This document shows positions 24,096-35,597 of a stretch of DNA of 64,000 nucleotides, one piece after another (the first letter of the stretch is position 1; every line of letters starts with the position of its first letter). The translations under genes and the position numbers were made by a program. A model generated the notes under the pieces. That model searched no databases, was not told the origin of the DNA, and saw only the letters and a list, made by a program, of their open reading frames with translations. This DNA is from Dentipellis sp. KUC8613 (lineage: Eukaryota; Basidiomycota; Agaricomycetes; Russulales; Hericiaceae). The stretch lies in the NCBI GenBank assembly GCA_002286715.1, contig NSJX01000055.1, positions 90,300-154,299 of the forward strand. Direction: 5' to 3'.

Positions 24096-24606
24096 GAGGT
24101 TTATTACTGAATTAGATATGGGTAGTTGTACAGAGGGGATGAATGAATGTTAACGTCTGAGTAGCTTGCGCGGGTGGAAGAAAGATAGAAAATGTCTGAG
24201 GAACGAAGACAAAGTAATCTCCCACTGGTACGGCACATAACATAGAAGATGTATTATCTAGCACGATAAAACGCACCTTTTATTCGCTGTTTTTCGCTGG
24301 AAGTGCTGTCGTTCCCTTTTCCTGCAGAAGTCCACAAGTCAGTAAATCTACTTTTCTGTCGCCTCTCTCGATAAGATCCAGAGTCAAAGAAGTGGCATTG
24401 ACGCCGTGCGCTGCAGCGTAGTGGTGGGAGGACGCAAGACGCTGGAGCAGTGGCTGAAGCCGAAAATCTTAAGCAGATTTGTTTACAAGTCACAGCTTGA
24501 GCTCTGCCCCTCTTGCTCCCTCCTCCCTTCGCCTCTCGCCGTTGCTGCACGGCTCGATCTCTCCGATACCGCCTCCACTAGACACACTCCCCTTAACGAA
24601 CTGATC
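24096..24606. other. intergenic region upstream of SUP35
   Basis: No gene is supported. The frame is open upstream of the SUP35 ATG, but codons before 24607 have no family similarity and the first good ATG context is at 24607. Confidence 0.5.
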
Positions 24607-26731
24607 ATGAGCAAACTGAACGCAGGCGCCTTCGAATTCGTGCCGGGCAGGGCCTTCCGCGTGCCCCAGCCCGCACAGCAGCCCGCACAACCACCCCTGC
24701 AGCCCGTCGAGCGCGTCGAGACGGAGGCCCCCGCGCCCGCACCGACGATCAGCCTGAACATCGGCGGGTCGAAGCCGACACCGCCGCCCGCGCCCGCCGC
24801 CGCACCCGCCCCGACGTCCGCGCCCGCACCTGCGCCCGCCCCGGCGCAGGCAGCGCCAAAAGCCCCCACCAAGACGACGGCAAACGTTTCGTCTGCGGCG
24901 GCCTCATCGGCGCCATCTGCGCGGACATCCGGCGCATCCTCGCCCGCGCCCGCGTCCAAGACGTTCACGCTCGAGAAGGCGAAGACGGACACGGCGGCGA
25001 TCGCGCAGGAGGTGCAGAACGTCGCGGACGAGGCGGTGCTGCAGGATCTGTTTGGCGATGGTGCGTGCTGCCCGATATCTGGCGTGCCGCCGTGCTCACT
25101 CGCGCCGCATCGCAGTCAAGGAGCACCTCAACATCGTCTTCATCGGGCACGTCGATGCGGGCAAAAGCACGATGGGCGGCAACATCCTCTACGTCACGGG
25201 CATGGTCGACAAGCGGACCATGGAAAAGTACGAAAAGGAGGCCAAGGATGCCGGCCGAGAGAGCTGGTACCTCTCCTGGGCGCTCGACTCGACGCCGCAG
25301 GAGCGCCTCAAGGGCAAGACCGTCGAGGTCGGCCGCGGGTACTTCGAGACGCCGCAGCGGCGGTACACGATCCTCGACGCGCCGGGCCACAAGACGTTCG
25401 TGCCGTCGATGATCTCGGGCGCGGCGCAGGCGGACGTCGCGGTGCTCGTCATCTCCGCGCGCAAGGGCGAGTTCGAGACCGGGTTCGAGAAGGGCGGCCA
25501 GACGCGCGAGCACATCATGCTCGTCAAGACCGCCGGCGTCAACAAGGTCGTCGTCGTCATCAACAAAATGGACGACTCCACCGTCGAGTGGTCCCAGGCG
25601 CGCTACAACGAGATCAAGGACAAGCTCGCGCCGTTCGTCCGCCAGGCCGGCTTCAACCCCAAGACCGACGTCGCGTGGCTGCCCATCTCTGCGTACACCG
25701 GTGCCAACCTCAAAGATCGCGTCGCCAAGTCTGTATGCTCGTGGTGGGAGTGAGTATCCCATGATCCCTCGGTTCTGCGCGCGCCATCTCACCCGCAGCC
25801 ACAGCGGCCCGTCTCTCCTCGAGTACCTCGACAACATGCCCATGATCGACCGCAAGCTGAATGCGCCCGTCATGATGCCCATCTCCGAGAAATACAAGGA
25901 CCTCGGCACGATCGCCGTCGGCAAGATCGAGTCGGGGCACATCCGCAAGGGCGACACGCTGCTGCTCATGCCGAACAAGGTCACCGTCGAGGTCGCCGCG
26001 ATCTACAACGAGATGGAGGACGAGGTGAACATGTCCATGTCCGGCGACAACGTGCGCATCCGCCTCCGCGGCGTCGACGACGAGGACATCAGCCCCGGCT
26101 TCGTGCTCACCAGCCCCGGCAAGCCTGTGCATGCCGTGCGCCAGTTCGAGGCGCAGCTGGCCATTCTTGAACACAAGAACATCATCTGTGCCGGCTACTC
26201 GGCCGTCATGCATGTGCACACGCTCGCTGAGGAGGTCACGCTTTCGGTAGGTCTTGAACAATCTGCCATGGGGATGGCGGCGGTTCTGACTGGGCGACGA
26301 CAGGCCCTGCTGCATTACTTCGACAAGGCGACCGGCCGCAAGTCGAAGAAGCCCCCGCAATTTGCCAAGCGAGGTGAGCGTTGTGCTTCAGAGTGTCTTT
26401 CAAATTTGACATCGCGCACAGGGCAGCGCATCGTCGCGCTCATCGAGACCGCCGCCCCGATCTGTGTCGAGCGCTTCTCAGATTATCCCCAGCTCGGCCG
26501 CTTTACCCTCCGTGACGAAGGTACGTGTCGATTCCTTATCCTATCGCCTCATGTTTGATCAACATTTGTTCGCAGGCAAGACAATTGCCATTGGAAAGGT
26601 ACGCCCTGCCCCCTCGCCCAACGCTCGCGACATCCACATCTAACATGCTCTCGCAGGTGACCAAGCTCATCGAAGGCCCCACGGACGAGCTCGCGGACGG
26701 CGTCGCCAACATCGCCCTCAACAACGCCTAA
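24607..26731 (+). CDS. SUP35: eRF3 translation-termination GTPase
   Basis: The GTPase partner of eRF1 in stop-codon peptide release. It starts MSKLNAGAFEFVPG. The N-terminal part (about 140 residues) is rich in Pro and Ala with some Gln, not the Gln/Asn-rich prion-type domain of budding yeast Sup35. GTPase motifs: G1 GHVDAGKST, G3 DAPGHK, G4 NKMD, G5 SAYTG. The stretch GKTVEVGRGYFETP and KGEFETGFEKGGQTREH distinguish eRF3 from EF-1alpha and Hbs1. The C-terminal domains II/III are present (YKDLGTIAVGKIESG, GYSAVMHVHTLAEEV, RFTLRDEGKTIAIGKV). Several introns include one after the LFGD codons and a small final exon. About 580 residues. Confidence 0.95.
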
Positions 26732-27182
26732 GTGCCCCTGTACATCTAACGAGGAGCGTGAAAGTGCGAGAAAGAAGATGTACCAGTGAATCTTGTGTAG
26801 CGCTTTATTATTAGATCCGCCGTCTTGCTATCGCGGCTGGTGGGAAATCCATATGTAGCCTTGGTTGTTGTTGGAATAAGGATCCCCCACCCCCACGATA
26901 TGTCAGTCCTGTTCGTGGTACGATGTTCTATGAGTAGATTCGCAGTGCTTCTGGTCGGGATTTGCTGCTCAGCGAGACGTCTGTCTATGTACATGTGCTA
27001 TAGCTAGCTAGTCGATGACCCTCGCTCTGTAACGCTTCTACCTGCCCACGAAGGGGACCGCAGATGCAAATCTACCCCGAGACTCAGACTACCGCGACGT
27101 GAATGTTTAAATTTGCAGGGGTAGCGGGAAGGTTGCGAGGATATGCAAAATAAAATGCACTCATTGCACCAATGTCAACTAT
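26732..27182. other. intergenic region
   Basis: This is the SUP35 3' region and sequence before the tRNA. No coding frame is supported. Confidence 0.5.
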
Positions 27183-27271
27183 GCATCAGCTGGGAGTCGA
27201 ACCCGGAGCTAGGCCAGTCAAGCGATCGTCTCTCTTGGGAAGACCCAATGTTACCGCTACACCACTAATGC
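27183..27271 (-). tRNA. tRNA-Gly (CCC) with intron
   Basis: The 89-nt minus-strand sequence has acceptor GCATTAG/CTGATGC (one G-U), a D arm GTGT-AGCGGTA-ACAT, loop TTCCCAA with anticodon CCC, and the T arm CCGGG-TTCGACT-CCCAG with one C-A mismatch. The 3' half of the anticodon stem (GGCCT, two wobble pairs with GGGTC) is reached only if about 19 nt after position 37 are removed as a tRNA intron. The weak stem and the T-arm mismatch leave open that this is a decaying tRNA copy. Confidence 0.65.
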
Positions 27272-27655
27272 TTGCGACGACATCTCTGTTGTACTTATAC
27301 ATAGCCATGACCATTTAGCATGGTGAGGACATCTAAATCTAGTCACTAAGGTCAGTGCTGTGAGCCTCACGATCGGTGTGTTCACGTCGGCCAACAGTGA
27401 GGAGCGCCAATATTCTAGCCGTGCGATCCATGTCGGGTCGCAGGAGAGTACGTGGTGACATGCGGGTGACGACGGCGTAAGATATCTTCTGAAGGAACAA
27501 GAGTCGTATCTTAACGATACCGCCCGAATTACAAGTATCCTTCACAGATCTAATACACGTACTAGTATCTTCTCGTACTATGATACAATGTCCTTTTGGG
27601 ATGCAGGCTCACCCTGTCCAGCGCACGGGTTACAAGTCCGCGATACGTCAACCAC
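27272..27655. other. intergenic region
   Basis: No gene supported in this stretch. Confidence 0.45.
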
Positions 27656-29000
27656 CTACATGTCCCTAAGACATACATCACTCGGATTGTTCTTCTGTAT
27701 CCTGGGATGCTCTTCGCCGGGAAAATGCTCCTCGGCTTCCGTCGAGATCTCGATAGCGACAGACTGCACCGGGAAGGTCGTCACCCCGATACTGTTTGCA
27801 CCCCACCCCCGCTGCAGCGTTCGACGCGCGTAGCCAAAGGATATGCGCGATTGCTCCTTGGACTGTCGCGTTATTGTGTTGACGTTGATCACTTGGGGGC
27901 CGGCGTTGTGGAATTTGACTTGAAGGATGAGGAGGCAGAAGAGGCAGGGCTGGACATGCGATCAATGCTGCGAGACGTTGTACGGAGACGGGCAACTTAC
28001 CACAAGAGGCGTTACGCTGTCCAGGACGATGTACTGGCCGTACGACTGGGCCAGATAGGATATGAGGTAGGCCATAAGACTGGCTGTGTACAATGCGCCA
28101 GTCTCGATGATGGCGACAAAGACGGGGAGCAGACTTCCGAGGCTGGCCCTATGGCTTCCTGTCGTGTAGATCTTGAAGGCGATAGCGGCTGCCAGGATGT
28201 TGCAGTCTTGAGCTGATAAGCATAGCTGCACAAGGACATTGACGTACCTGTGCAGTAAATGTTGGTGCTCATCATGAGCGTATCGTACGCCGTGATCCAA
28301 CGACTCAAATTGTTGAAATCCGGCCAGCTCCCGTGCGTGTGCGTCAGAGTCACGAGGACAAAACAGCCGGAAACTAACGGGACGAAATTGAGAGCCTTTA
28401 TTTCAAGCTAATCAGATTACGTACCTATGCCTGCGAGCATGATGACCGAGGGGATAGCAATTGCGCTGAGTCTACGGTTGTAGACCACAAAACAGCGCCA
28501 GATCTGCATTGAGAGCCGATTTGATATGTGTAGAGTATTTTTACGAGGCTTGACTCACATTGACGCCGTCGCCGAGAAGCGACTGCAGGACGAGAACGGC
28601 GACTTTCCCTATGAATACGGGATTTGACGGGTCGGTGAGATAATCCGCTGGAGAGACGCCAGAGGATAGAAGGAAGGCATCGAAGACACGAATGAGAGAG
28701 AGTATTACATGCTGATAGTGAGAGTGATTTTGAGAGGCATTCAACGCAAAAGTCGCTAGGTTGACTCACCACTGTCGCTGCTAAGAGCATAAGAAGGAGC
28801 ACTCCAAGCAGTCTGAAATCTGCTATCCCACCATCGGCCTTTGTACGGACGAATACTAGCGTCGTGACGATACTGGTCGTAATACAAATACCTATGCATG
28901 TTGAACATAAATATATCTCACATCTTCGACCACACGTACCATAAGTAATGCTCTCTACGAATAAAGCGATCAAAACGGCGCGATCAAGGGATATTCCCAT
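27656..29000 (-). CDS. basidiomycete seven-TM integral membrane protein (unknown function)
   Basis: It belongs to a very large Agaricomycete family of GPCR-like membrane proteins without known ligand. The start ATG is 29000-28998 (MGISLDRAVLIALFVESITYG). Exons joined by frame give about 335 residues with about seven hydrophobic segments: ICITTSIVTTLVFV, LLGVLLLMLLAATVHV, VAVLVLQSLLGDGVNIWRCF (family-typical GDxxxIWRC), AIAIPSVIMLAGI, VSGCFVLVTLT, TGALYTASLMAYLISYL and PCLFCLLILQVKF, with a polar cytosolic tail ending CLRDM. Two introns need care: one of 58 nt after LLAATV that first looks like a frameshift, and one of 57 nt after NIYCT. The conserved ETGALYT and SYGQYIVLDSVTPLV blocks support the family. 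Function is unknown. Confidence 0.75.
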
Positions 29001-30420
29001 TCTTGAAGACAGGAAGACGCCGTCTCAGGACTGAGAGGGATGGACGCTGCGCAGTGAAACGTCCTTCGGAAGAAGCTGGCCGTTATAAGAACATAAGAAC
29101 GGATCTTGATTGATTAGAAGGCTTGACGTCTTTGATGAAACACTGCGGAGCGAGCGGTGCATGGCTACATGACGAGCCGAAACATAGTCTGCGTGACATT
29201 TGGGTGACTTGTACAAGGCACTAGCGTCCGAATTGGCAAAGGATGCTCCGGTTTGGTAGATGAAGGCCCCCAATGTAGTCAAAAGCAAAGCTTGTGTCGT
29301 CGTTAGCATGAAAGCAGAAAACGGGGTTTTGCTTACTTGGGGCGCACTGCTCTGGCACAGCTTGTCAGACAAACGCAGCAGCCAGCGTCTATTTGACCGC
29401 AGTATCCTGAATATCACTTGCGGTGATCCTGACATTTGATGAGACCTCTTCGGAATGCTGGCCTAGCCATAATACATTTAGTTGACGTCGATATCGATGC
29501 GCGCAGTTATCCCCATCACTAGAAAGGTAATGGAGGCGCTTCAAAAATTGGACGTGTGGGTCACATCCACTCATAGAAGCACCGTAGGATCCTCGACATT
29601 TATGAAGCGAAATTTCTGTGACAAGCCGTCGCACGGACCTACAATCAGTGCCGTCCCTGGGAACGATGTGGGCAGGCCCACTCGTTGTCAAAGTGCGCGA
29701 TGACTAGCGGTCCCTACGCATCGAATTCAGATGATGTGCACAAGTAATCAAAAATAGAATACGTACGAAAGCCTGTAGTCACTCAAAACATCGAGTTGCA
29801 AGTCAGTGATGTAGTCTAGTCAGGCGACTTCAGGGAGACGACCGTGACGAAGCCGTACGCGTTGGCAGAGCTGGGAACTATTGGCCGCTACATGGGCTGC
29901 TTCTGAGTTATCTCCTACACAGAGGCGCTGCCGTCGACATGGATTGTGAAGACAGAAGGGGCTCACTGGAACTTGAACTTGAAGATAACCCGCATGCGTT
30001 CGAACCGAAGTTCAAAAGGCGCTGCCACCAACGCCAACGGGATACACGAGCGGGCGGCCCGAGCCGAGCCGAGTATCGGGCCGTAGGAAGTATGTAGTAC
30101 TCAAGTTCTGACTGAGGTACTATCGTCACAAAATGACAATCGCATCGATGATCCGCAGATAATATTCATGTGCCAAAATAGTGGACACCCTGCCGTGTAC
30201 ATAGAGATTTTCGACCCGGTAATTCAAGAGGTTCAGAGGCTCAACTTGGGCTCGACGGGACCACCGGAAAAGGGGAGATACAAAGCAGACATTCCATTGC
30301 AAATGAGTGAGTACACAACGATGCTATGCAGCCGGAGCCGGAAGAGACTGATACACCCGAGAAGATGGTATACAAACGAGAGACGATGCAAACATAAATA
30401 TGACCGCAGCCATACTTAAT
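29001..30420. other. gene-poor stretch
   Basis: A minus frame at 29435-29025 has one hydrophobic segment (ALLLTTLGAFIYQTGASF) but no family similarity or good start context. Nothing else is supported here. Confidence 0.4.
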
Positions 30421-32455
30421 TTAGAGACCGACGGCGGCCTTGAGCTTGGCGAAGTTGGGCGTGCCGAGGCCAGTGACGGGATCCCAGCCGGCCTTCGCGG
30501 GGAAGCCGTTGGTGTTGCAGCCGGGGTTGTCGCCGGACGTGATGTCGGTGAATGCGCTCGCGCCGGTGGAGTACAGGAAGGGGTTGAGGAATCCGAGCGG
30601 GCTCTTTCCTGCGGCAATGAGGGCGTCGTTGAGGAGGCCGACGACGGACGCGAAGATGGGGCTGGAGCAGCTCGTGCCGTCGATCCCGACGAGCTCGCCG
30701 TCGAGGGCGATCTGGACATTGCTGCCGACCGCCGACACATCGGGGAAGCCGCGGCCGGAGGCGTTGTAGAGACCGCGGTTGGTGCTGCCGAGCGTCTTCA
30801 GGTAACCGGAAACGGCGTCCGCCTGGTAGTCGGGGATGCCGAAGTAGTTGGAGAAGCCGCCGGAGGAGAGGGCCGCGGCGCTCTCGGTACCGCTGCGCGA
30901 GACCGCGGTAGCACCGACGGCGGTTTGGCTGAAGGCCTTTCTCAGTGGTTGCGGAATTTACAAAAGGGAGACAGACATACAAAGGGCAGCCGCCAGGGAA
31001 GGCAGGAATGAAAGTGCGGCAGCTCTCGTCTGGCTGGCCACCGCCGACACCACCGTCGCCAGAAGCAAAGAGGACGGAGACGCCACGAGCGCCGAGCTGA
31101 GCGTAGGCGTTGCAGAGGTTGCTGTTTGGGACGGGTAAGACTTCAGACACGGCGGACGGCTGGAGACAACTTACGTGGCGACGGAGCGCGAGAGCTGGTT
31201 TTCGTCGAAGCCGTATGAGGTAGTGAACACTTGCGGAGGGTTGGACTCTTTGAGCAGGAAGTTGATGATGTCGAGGAAGCCGTCGACGCCGTCATTTGTA
31301 TTTTCGCCGACAAAGACGAAGACGTTGGGAACGCCGGTCGCGAGACCGACGGTGTATTGGACGTCGAGGTTCTAGATACAAATCAGTACGCGGCGATTAC
31401 TTCGAACACAAGGAAAACGCACAGCCTCGTCGATGTCATTGCCAGAGCCACCAGGGTTACGGCCGTTGTCAACAGACTGGGACGTGAAGGTTGTCGACGA
31501 GGAGATGTCGGGACGATCGCGTTGGAGGAAAAGCTGTACACAACACATTAGTTTCGGATGCCTGGGCGAGTGCAAAAGCGCGAACTGACCTTCAGATCTT
31601 GGCTGTTAGGGAATTGAGGGTAGAAGCCGGCAACGCCGATCGCGTTGGATTTCTGCGTCGCAGGGGTGGAGGGAATGCTGTAGAGTGACTGGAGGCACGC
31701 GGGGGTGACCTCGCCGCTACCGCAGGATGCAGCAACTCCACTGGCAGTCAGGTTGTGCACTGGCGAGGAGATCGGGTGGCTGATGATAGGATGCCTCATA
31801 GCGGGCGCAGGGAAACTGTCGACGAGTAATTAGAGTGATATTGCGCGGGATGACAAGAAGGCACGAACGAAACCGTAGGGTGCACGAAGTCGAGGTGACC
31901 CTTGAGTGCAGCGGGGATCGAGTACTGCATCGTGCGCACGGACTTCGTGTTCGTCTTCTCGTGCGTGAAAGTGCTGAACTGCGTGTCGAACATCGCGTTC
32001 GCCTGCTTGACCGTGGTCTGGATGCTCAGCCAATCACCGGCAGGCGAAATCGTCGACGATGTCAGGTTGTTCGACTGCAGCCAATCCTTGACAGCGGAAA
32101 CGCTCTCCGGAGCGGGGGCGACGAACTGCTCAACCTAGAGTGGAAATTCGGGTGAGCATCGCGCCGAGAGCGTACTATCGGGAGAATTAGGCACCTCCTC
32201 CTTGGACAGGTGCTGGCCGTACTGGTCGCTGCTGGGCGTGCTGACGGCGTACAGCGCCTTCTCGAGACCAGCGAAGTCGCTCTGAACGAGACCGAGACGC
32301 AGCGTGATCTGCTGGTCCTCGGGGGCGGCACTGACCTTGGTGAAACCGGACGGGACGCTGCTGCGCGACTCGTGCACCTGCAGGTCGCGGTAGACATGCG
32401 GCGACGCACAGGCGATGGTGACGAGCGACAGGAAGAAAAGCGAGAACTTGGCCAT
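30421..32455 (-). CDS. secreted S53 protease (tripeptidyl-peptidase/sedolisin type)
   Basis: An acid-acting serine protease that removes tripeptides or cuts internally. The start ATG is 32455-32453. The signal peptide is MAKFSLFFLSLVTIACASP and is followed by a pro-kumamolisin prodomain (LRLGLVQSDFAGLEKALYAVS..DQYGQHLSKEEV). Catalytic domain marks: the Glu/Asp pair in NDIDEANLDVQY, the oxyanion Asp in FASGDGGVG, the nucleophile Ser in GTSCSSPIFASV, and the C-terminal calcium site FTDITSGDN..GWDPVTGLGTPNF. The join CPF/QTAVGAT needs an intron ending near 30937. About seven exons and roughly 560 residues. All catalytic residues are intact, so an active secreted enzyme is expected. TATA-type promoter at 32526-32531. 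Confidence 0.93.
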
Positions 32456-32525
32456 TGCTGCTCGAGTGGAAAGGCGGGGTGGAAGAGACTGCTGTCCTTG
32501 GAGTTGACAGAAAGTTTGAGCTCGC

Positions 32526-32531
32526 TTTATA
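32526..32531 (-). promoter_or_regulatory. TATA box of the S53 protease gene
   Basis: TATAAA on the minus strand, about 70 bp upstream of the start codon. Confidence 0.6.
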
Positions 32532-32539
32532 GTGTCCTG

Positions 32540-34034
32540 TGTTGCGTTGCAGTTGCGCGCGGCTGCCGTTCAGATTTTGGTCTGCAGGGCCGGATGAGTG
32601 CATTCTTCCAATTGGAGGGAATGTCCATGTGATGCCTCCGGAGGCGCACTGGCTGGTGTGAGGTCTTCCGCAGTGTTGACGTCTCGGGGATTCAAGCATA
32701 TCCCAGTTGAGCGCCTGCGAGCTGCAAGAACGCACGTGGTGTTGGAGACCTGTCGCCGATGTCGACGAAGAAAGCTCGTGGTCAGAGTGTCACGGAGCAG
32801 CACCGACCTACAAGACACCTCGTGGAACGACGCGTGCTTCCGTAATGAACGCGTGCGTCGCAAACCGATACAGACAGGACCATACGCTATAAGAGCTGGA
32901 ACCGTGAGGTGCCTCAGTCTCGGAATTGCCGTTGTATAGCGGCCATACACACGGTCGCTCAGGGCACAACACCGTGGAGCAATGTCTCCATTGGTTTTGA
33001 TGCTAGATCACCTCGAGTCCTGGAATCAACAGAGTCAGCGGTGATATACGGAGATACTGGTCGATCGAATCAGCGGCAGCACGCCAGAGCCCTTGATAAA
33101 TGCTTGACGCGGCAACCAGGTTGGTAGGAAGCGCTGACTGGCACAGAATCAACTGCCAGAACTGAAGGTACTTACTAGATCGTCCACTTCATCAGGCGTT
33201 GTTGGCCACGGCATCGGGCAAGTGTCCATTTTAGATTGGGCACTGTACTTTCGCAGCCATCGTTTTGTCTTCGATGTTGCACAAGACCGTCTGATGTTGA
33301 GCTTCAATCCGGATGAAAGCGATATAAGGTCTTGCATCCACTCCCGTGTTCGCACAGTTGAATAGTGTAGGGTCGTCCCCACGTCTTGCCGGCCCTACTG
33401 AAAACTACCGGGACCCGTTGACACATGCCCCCCTTCATCTGCTTCACTTGACGACAGGTCCACTGCTCGGCATAAGCGTTCATGACTCGGCCAGAGAAAA
33501 TCCGGTTTTCGTCGGAGACTAGAAAGCGAATATGAGCCAGGCGCTGATGCCTCGCGAGCTTCATGGGTGGAAACCTCAGTCTTTGGCGTCGAGCGCGTCG
33601 GCACTAATTACACCAGACGCCGACATACCTGATAGAATATTCAGATGCGCAAGTGAGACGAAATGCACCTTTCTCACCGTCCATTTTGTCTTGTCCCGGT
33701 ATGACGCGATAGGCAGTGTTCCACTCGAACTCGCACTGGAATCTACGTTCCGCGTTCCTCCCTCGGCCGTTCGCGACCCTAACTCAATACAGAATGGGTA
33801 GTGATAAGGCATCACCTGCCTTCCGGTTGTGAACAATAACACCGGCCAACGGATGACTGATAGCAGTGGTGATAGTGGTAGTGAGCGGTCGGATGTCAGG
33901 TGTGGTATTCTGTTCAACAGCCATATTGCAAGGTAGATTTGGCGTTAGGACTTGGGTCATGGAAATTTGCTAGGATGAGGAATATTCCTCTTTTGATGTA
34001 TGCGCTACGGGGGCAGGCAGCGTTGTGCTCGATT
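32540..34034. other. gene-poor stretch
   Basis: Several short frames on both strands (for example minus 33564-33304 and minus 33917-33576) have no recognisable domain, no convincing splice chain and no TATA box. I see no gene I can support. Confidence 0.4.
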
Positions 34035-34547
34035 TTAGTGACAAGAGTTGCCCAGGAGGAGGTAGGTTAAACGGTGTCGTCGAGCAACATTTCTACTACT
34101 GTACATGCCTAGTCTTGAAACTTGACAGGTCGTTGCTATGGTGAGTCCGTCGACCAAGCGCTTTGAAATACCATCGGCATTCTCTGTTGTAGTCCAAGAT
34201 GATGCTTTGTTCTTGAAGAAGATTGTGCGGCGGTGTGCCGAATCCGATTCTTCCAGGATCTCTAAGCGGAAGCCGTTTAGTCGGCATTTGAGATAAGTAG
34301 AGGATGAGATTGCTACTAAGATGGGCCTTATTAGATCGAAGCCGTCAGCACGAAGAAGGACAGCTAGTACCTGACACGCAGAGAGCACGCTTCTCGCCGC
34401 GAAGATGTGCAGTGAAGCGATCTCCTCAGGTGAAGTGGGCGAAATACAGCTCTCGCTGTCAATTGCTGTGAGTACGCAAGACGAGATCGAAATCTCTGGT
34501 CGCATCATCCCTATTCTCCTCCCTGGAGAAAGGACATGCTGAAACAT
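34035..34547 (-). CDS. hypothetical protein, uncertain
   Basis: An uninterrupted frame of 170 codons (MFQHVLSPGRRIGMMRPE.. to ..LLLGNSCH) in otherwise empty DNA. No domain or signal peptide is visible; one moderately hydrophobic stretch (AARSVLSACQVLAVLLRADG) is present. It starts about 70 bp beyond GC-rich repeat copy A in the same relative orientation. An overlapping second frame (34287-34096) could mean an intron. It may not be a gene. Confidence 0.25.
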   Translation of the reverse strand: MFQHVLSPGRRIGMMRPEISISSCVLTAIDSESCISPTSPEEIASLHIFAARSVLSACQVLAVLLRADGFDLIRPILVAISSSTYLKCRLNGFRLEILEESDSAHRRTIFFKNKASSWTTTENADGISKRLVDGLTIATTCQVSRLGMYSSRNVARRHRLTYLLLGNSCH

Positions 34548-34611
34548 TGAAACGAGAGCAATAAGAAACTGGGATCGATTTCAACGGAGAGGAGCGAACG
34601 GCAGCAAATTG

Positions 34612-34700
34612 AATCGTGGCGGGCCCCGCCAACACCGCGGCGGGACCCCGGGCATTCCGGGCCTCCGGCGCCGCGATAAGTCGCGACTGGTGCACGCACG
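34612..34700 (-). repeat. GC-rich dispersed repeat, copy A
   Basis: Read on the minus strand it contains GCGCCGGAGGCCCGGAAT followed by GCCCGGGGTCCC, nearly identical to copy D at 47.6 kb. It abuts the truncated end of the kinase pseudogene. Confidence 0.7.
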
Positions 34701-34733
34701 CGCGGTCGACGCTAAAGAGACGCAGACATTCGC

Positions 34734-35597
34734 TTATTTATGATTCCGATTGCCTTTCCAGTCCCTTCTCCTCTTCAGTTCCACGGGGTGCCATGGATCC
34801 GGATACAGAGGTGTGGCATCAATCAGGGTATTGCCCTCACAGCAATCTCTGTAGTTGGGAGGATAAGACCACGAGAAGAACGATGATAGAAAACCGTACC
34901 GATGGGCAACTTCATGTTCGTGCAGAAATTGCAATTCCTACCGTCAGGCTTGAGCGGGAAATTCATCGTATAAGCATCAGGAGGCGCACCTCAAATATCT
35001 GAGTAAAGAAGGCGACGGCTTCACCGATGGTCGTAAACTTAGGGTCGTCGAACGGCCTCAAGAGCGGCATCACCAGAATGTAGACATTATCTTCATCGGG
35101 CATCTGCAGAATCTGAATGGCGCGCGCACAGTGATTGCGAGGGTCCGATGACAAGTCGGACGAGGATAGATAATTGTTGACGTCACCTTCCTCCATGCTG
35201 GACCGGCTATGGACGAAATCCAGCTTCTTGAGAGTTACGTAGGCACCGTCTGACGCCCGTGTTGCATCCATAATAACAGAAGATCCCTTGGGTTACGATG
35301 TCAGTGTCGCAGGATGTCTTTCTATAATCCAGATTACGCACGCCACGCCTGTGTCCTTCGTATTCTGTAATGGCGTCCTGTCGGTCGCCAGGGAGGCAGC
35401 CATTTGGGATGGTATCGAGGACGCAGAATGTAACCCAGTTGAGAGAGCGACTCGTAGTGGTCTCTCCACCACGTCTCGTCATACGCGACTATTCCAGGGT
35501 CTTCAGCGAAGCGGCGATCTAGTTCAGTCTCGGGACCGAAGACTCGTTCCATCCGGGCTTCGAAGGAATCAGCGGTCTGCGCTGGTGCTCCGTCCAT
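34734..35597 (-). pseudogene. truncated HRD-CC kinase paralogue
   Basis: The start ATG at 35597-35595 opens MDGAPAQTADSFEARMERVFGP.., clearly related to the three intact kinases at 39.4, 41.3 and 45.8 kb. Retained parts: WWRDHY, PPWRPTGRHY, VIMDATRASDGAYVTLKKLD with the ATP lysine region, YLSSSDLSSDPRNHC, MPLLRPFDDP, FLHEHEVAHR and a DCC catalytic-loop stretch. The reading frame shifts near 35360-35372 (HY then EYEGHRR in another frame). Coding ends soon after RRRDWKGN with a stop, so the DFG motif and the whole C-lobe are missing. The break lies next to GC-rich repeat copy A. Not a functional kinase. Confidence 0.8.

Noticed and set aside
24965..25984. 339-codon minus-strand frame opposite SUP35
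   Set aside because: Antisense shadow of the eRF3 GTPase domain.
24607..26731. EF-1alpha or Hbs1 as alternative identity for the GTPase
   Set aside because: VEVGRGYFETP, EFETGFEKGGQTREH and the C-terminal blocks are eRF3-specific.
30421..32455. Subtilisin (S8) as identity of the protease
   Set aside because: The GTSCSSP nucleophile with the E/D pair DEANLDVQ and pro-kumamolisin prodomain are S53 features.
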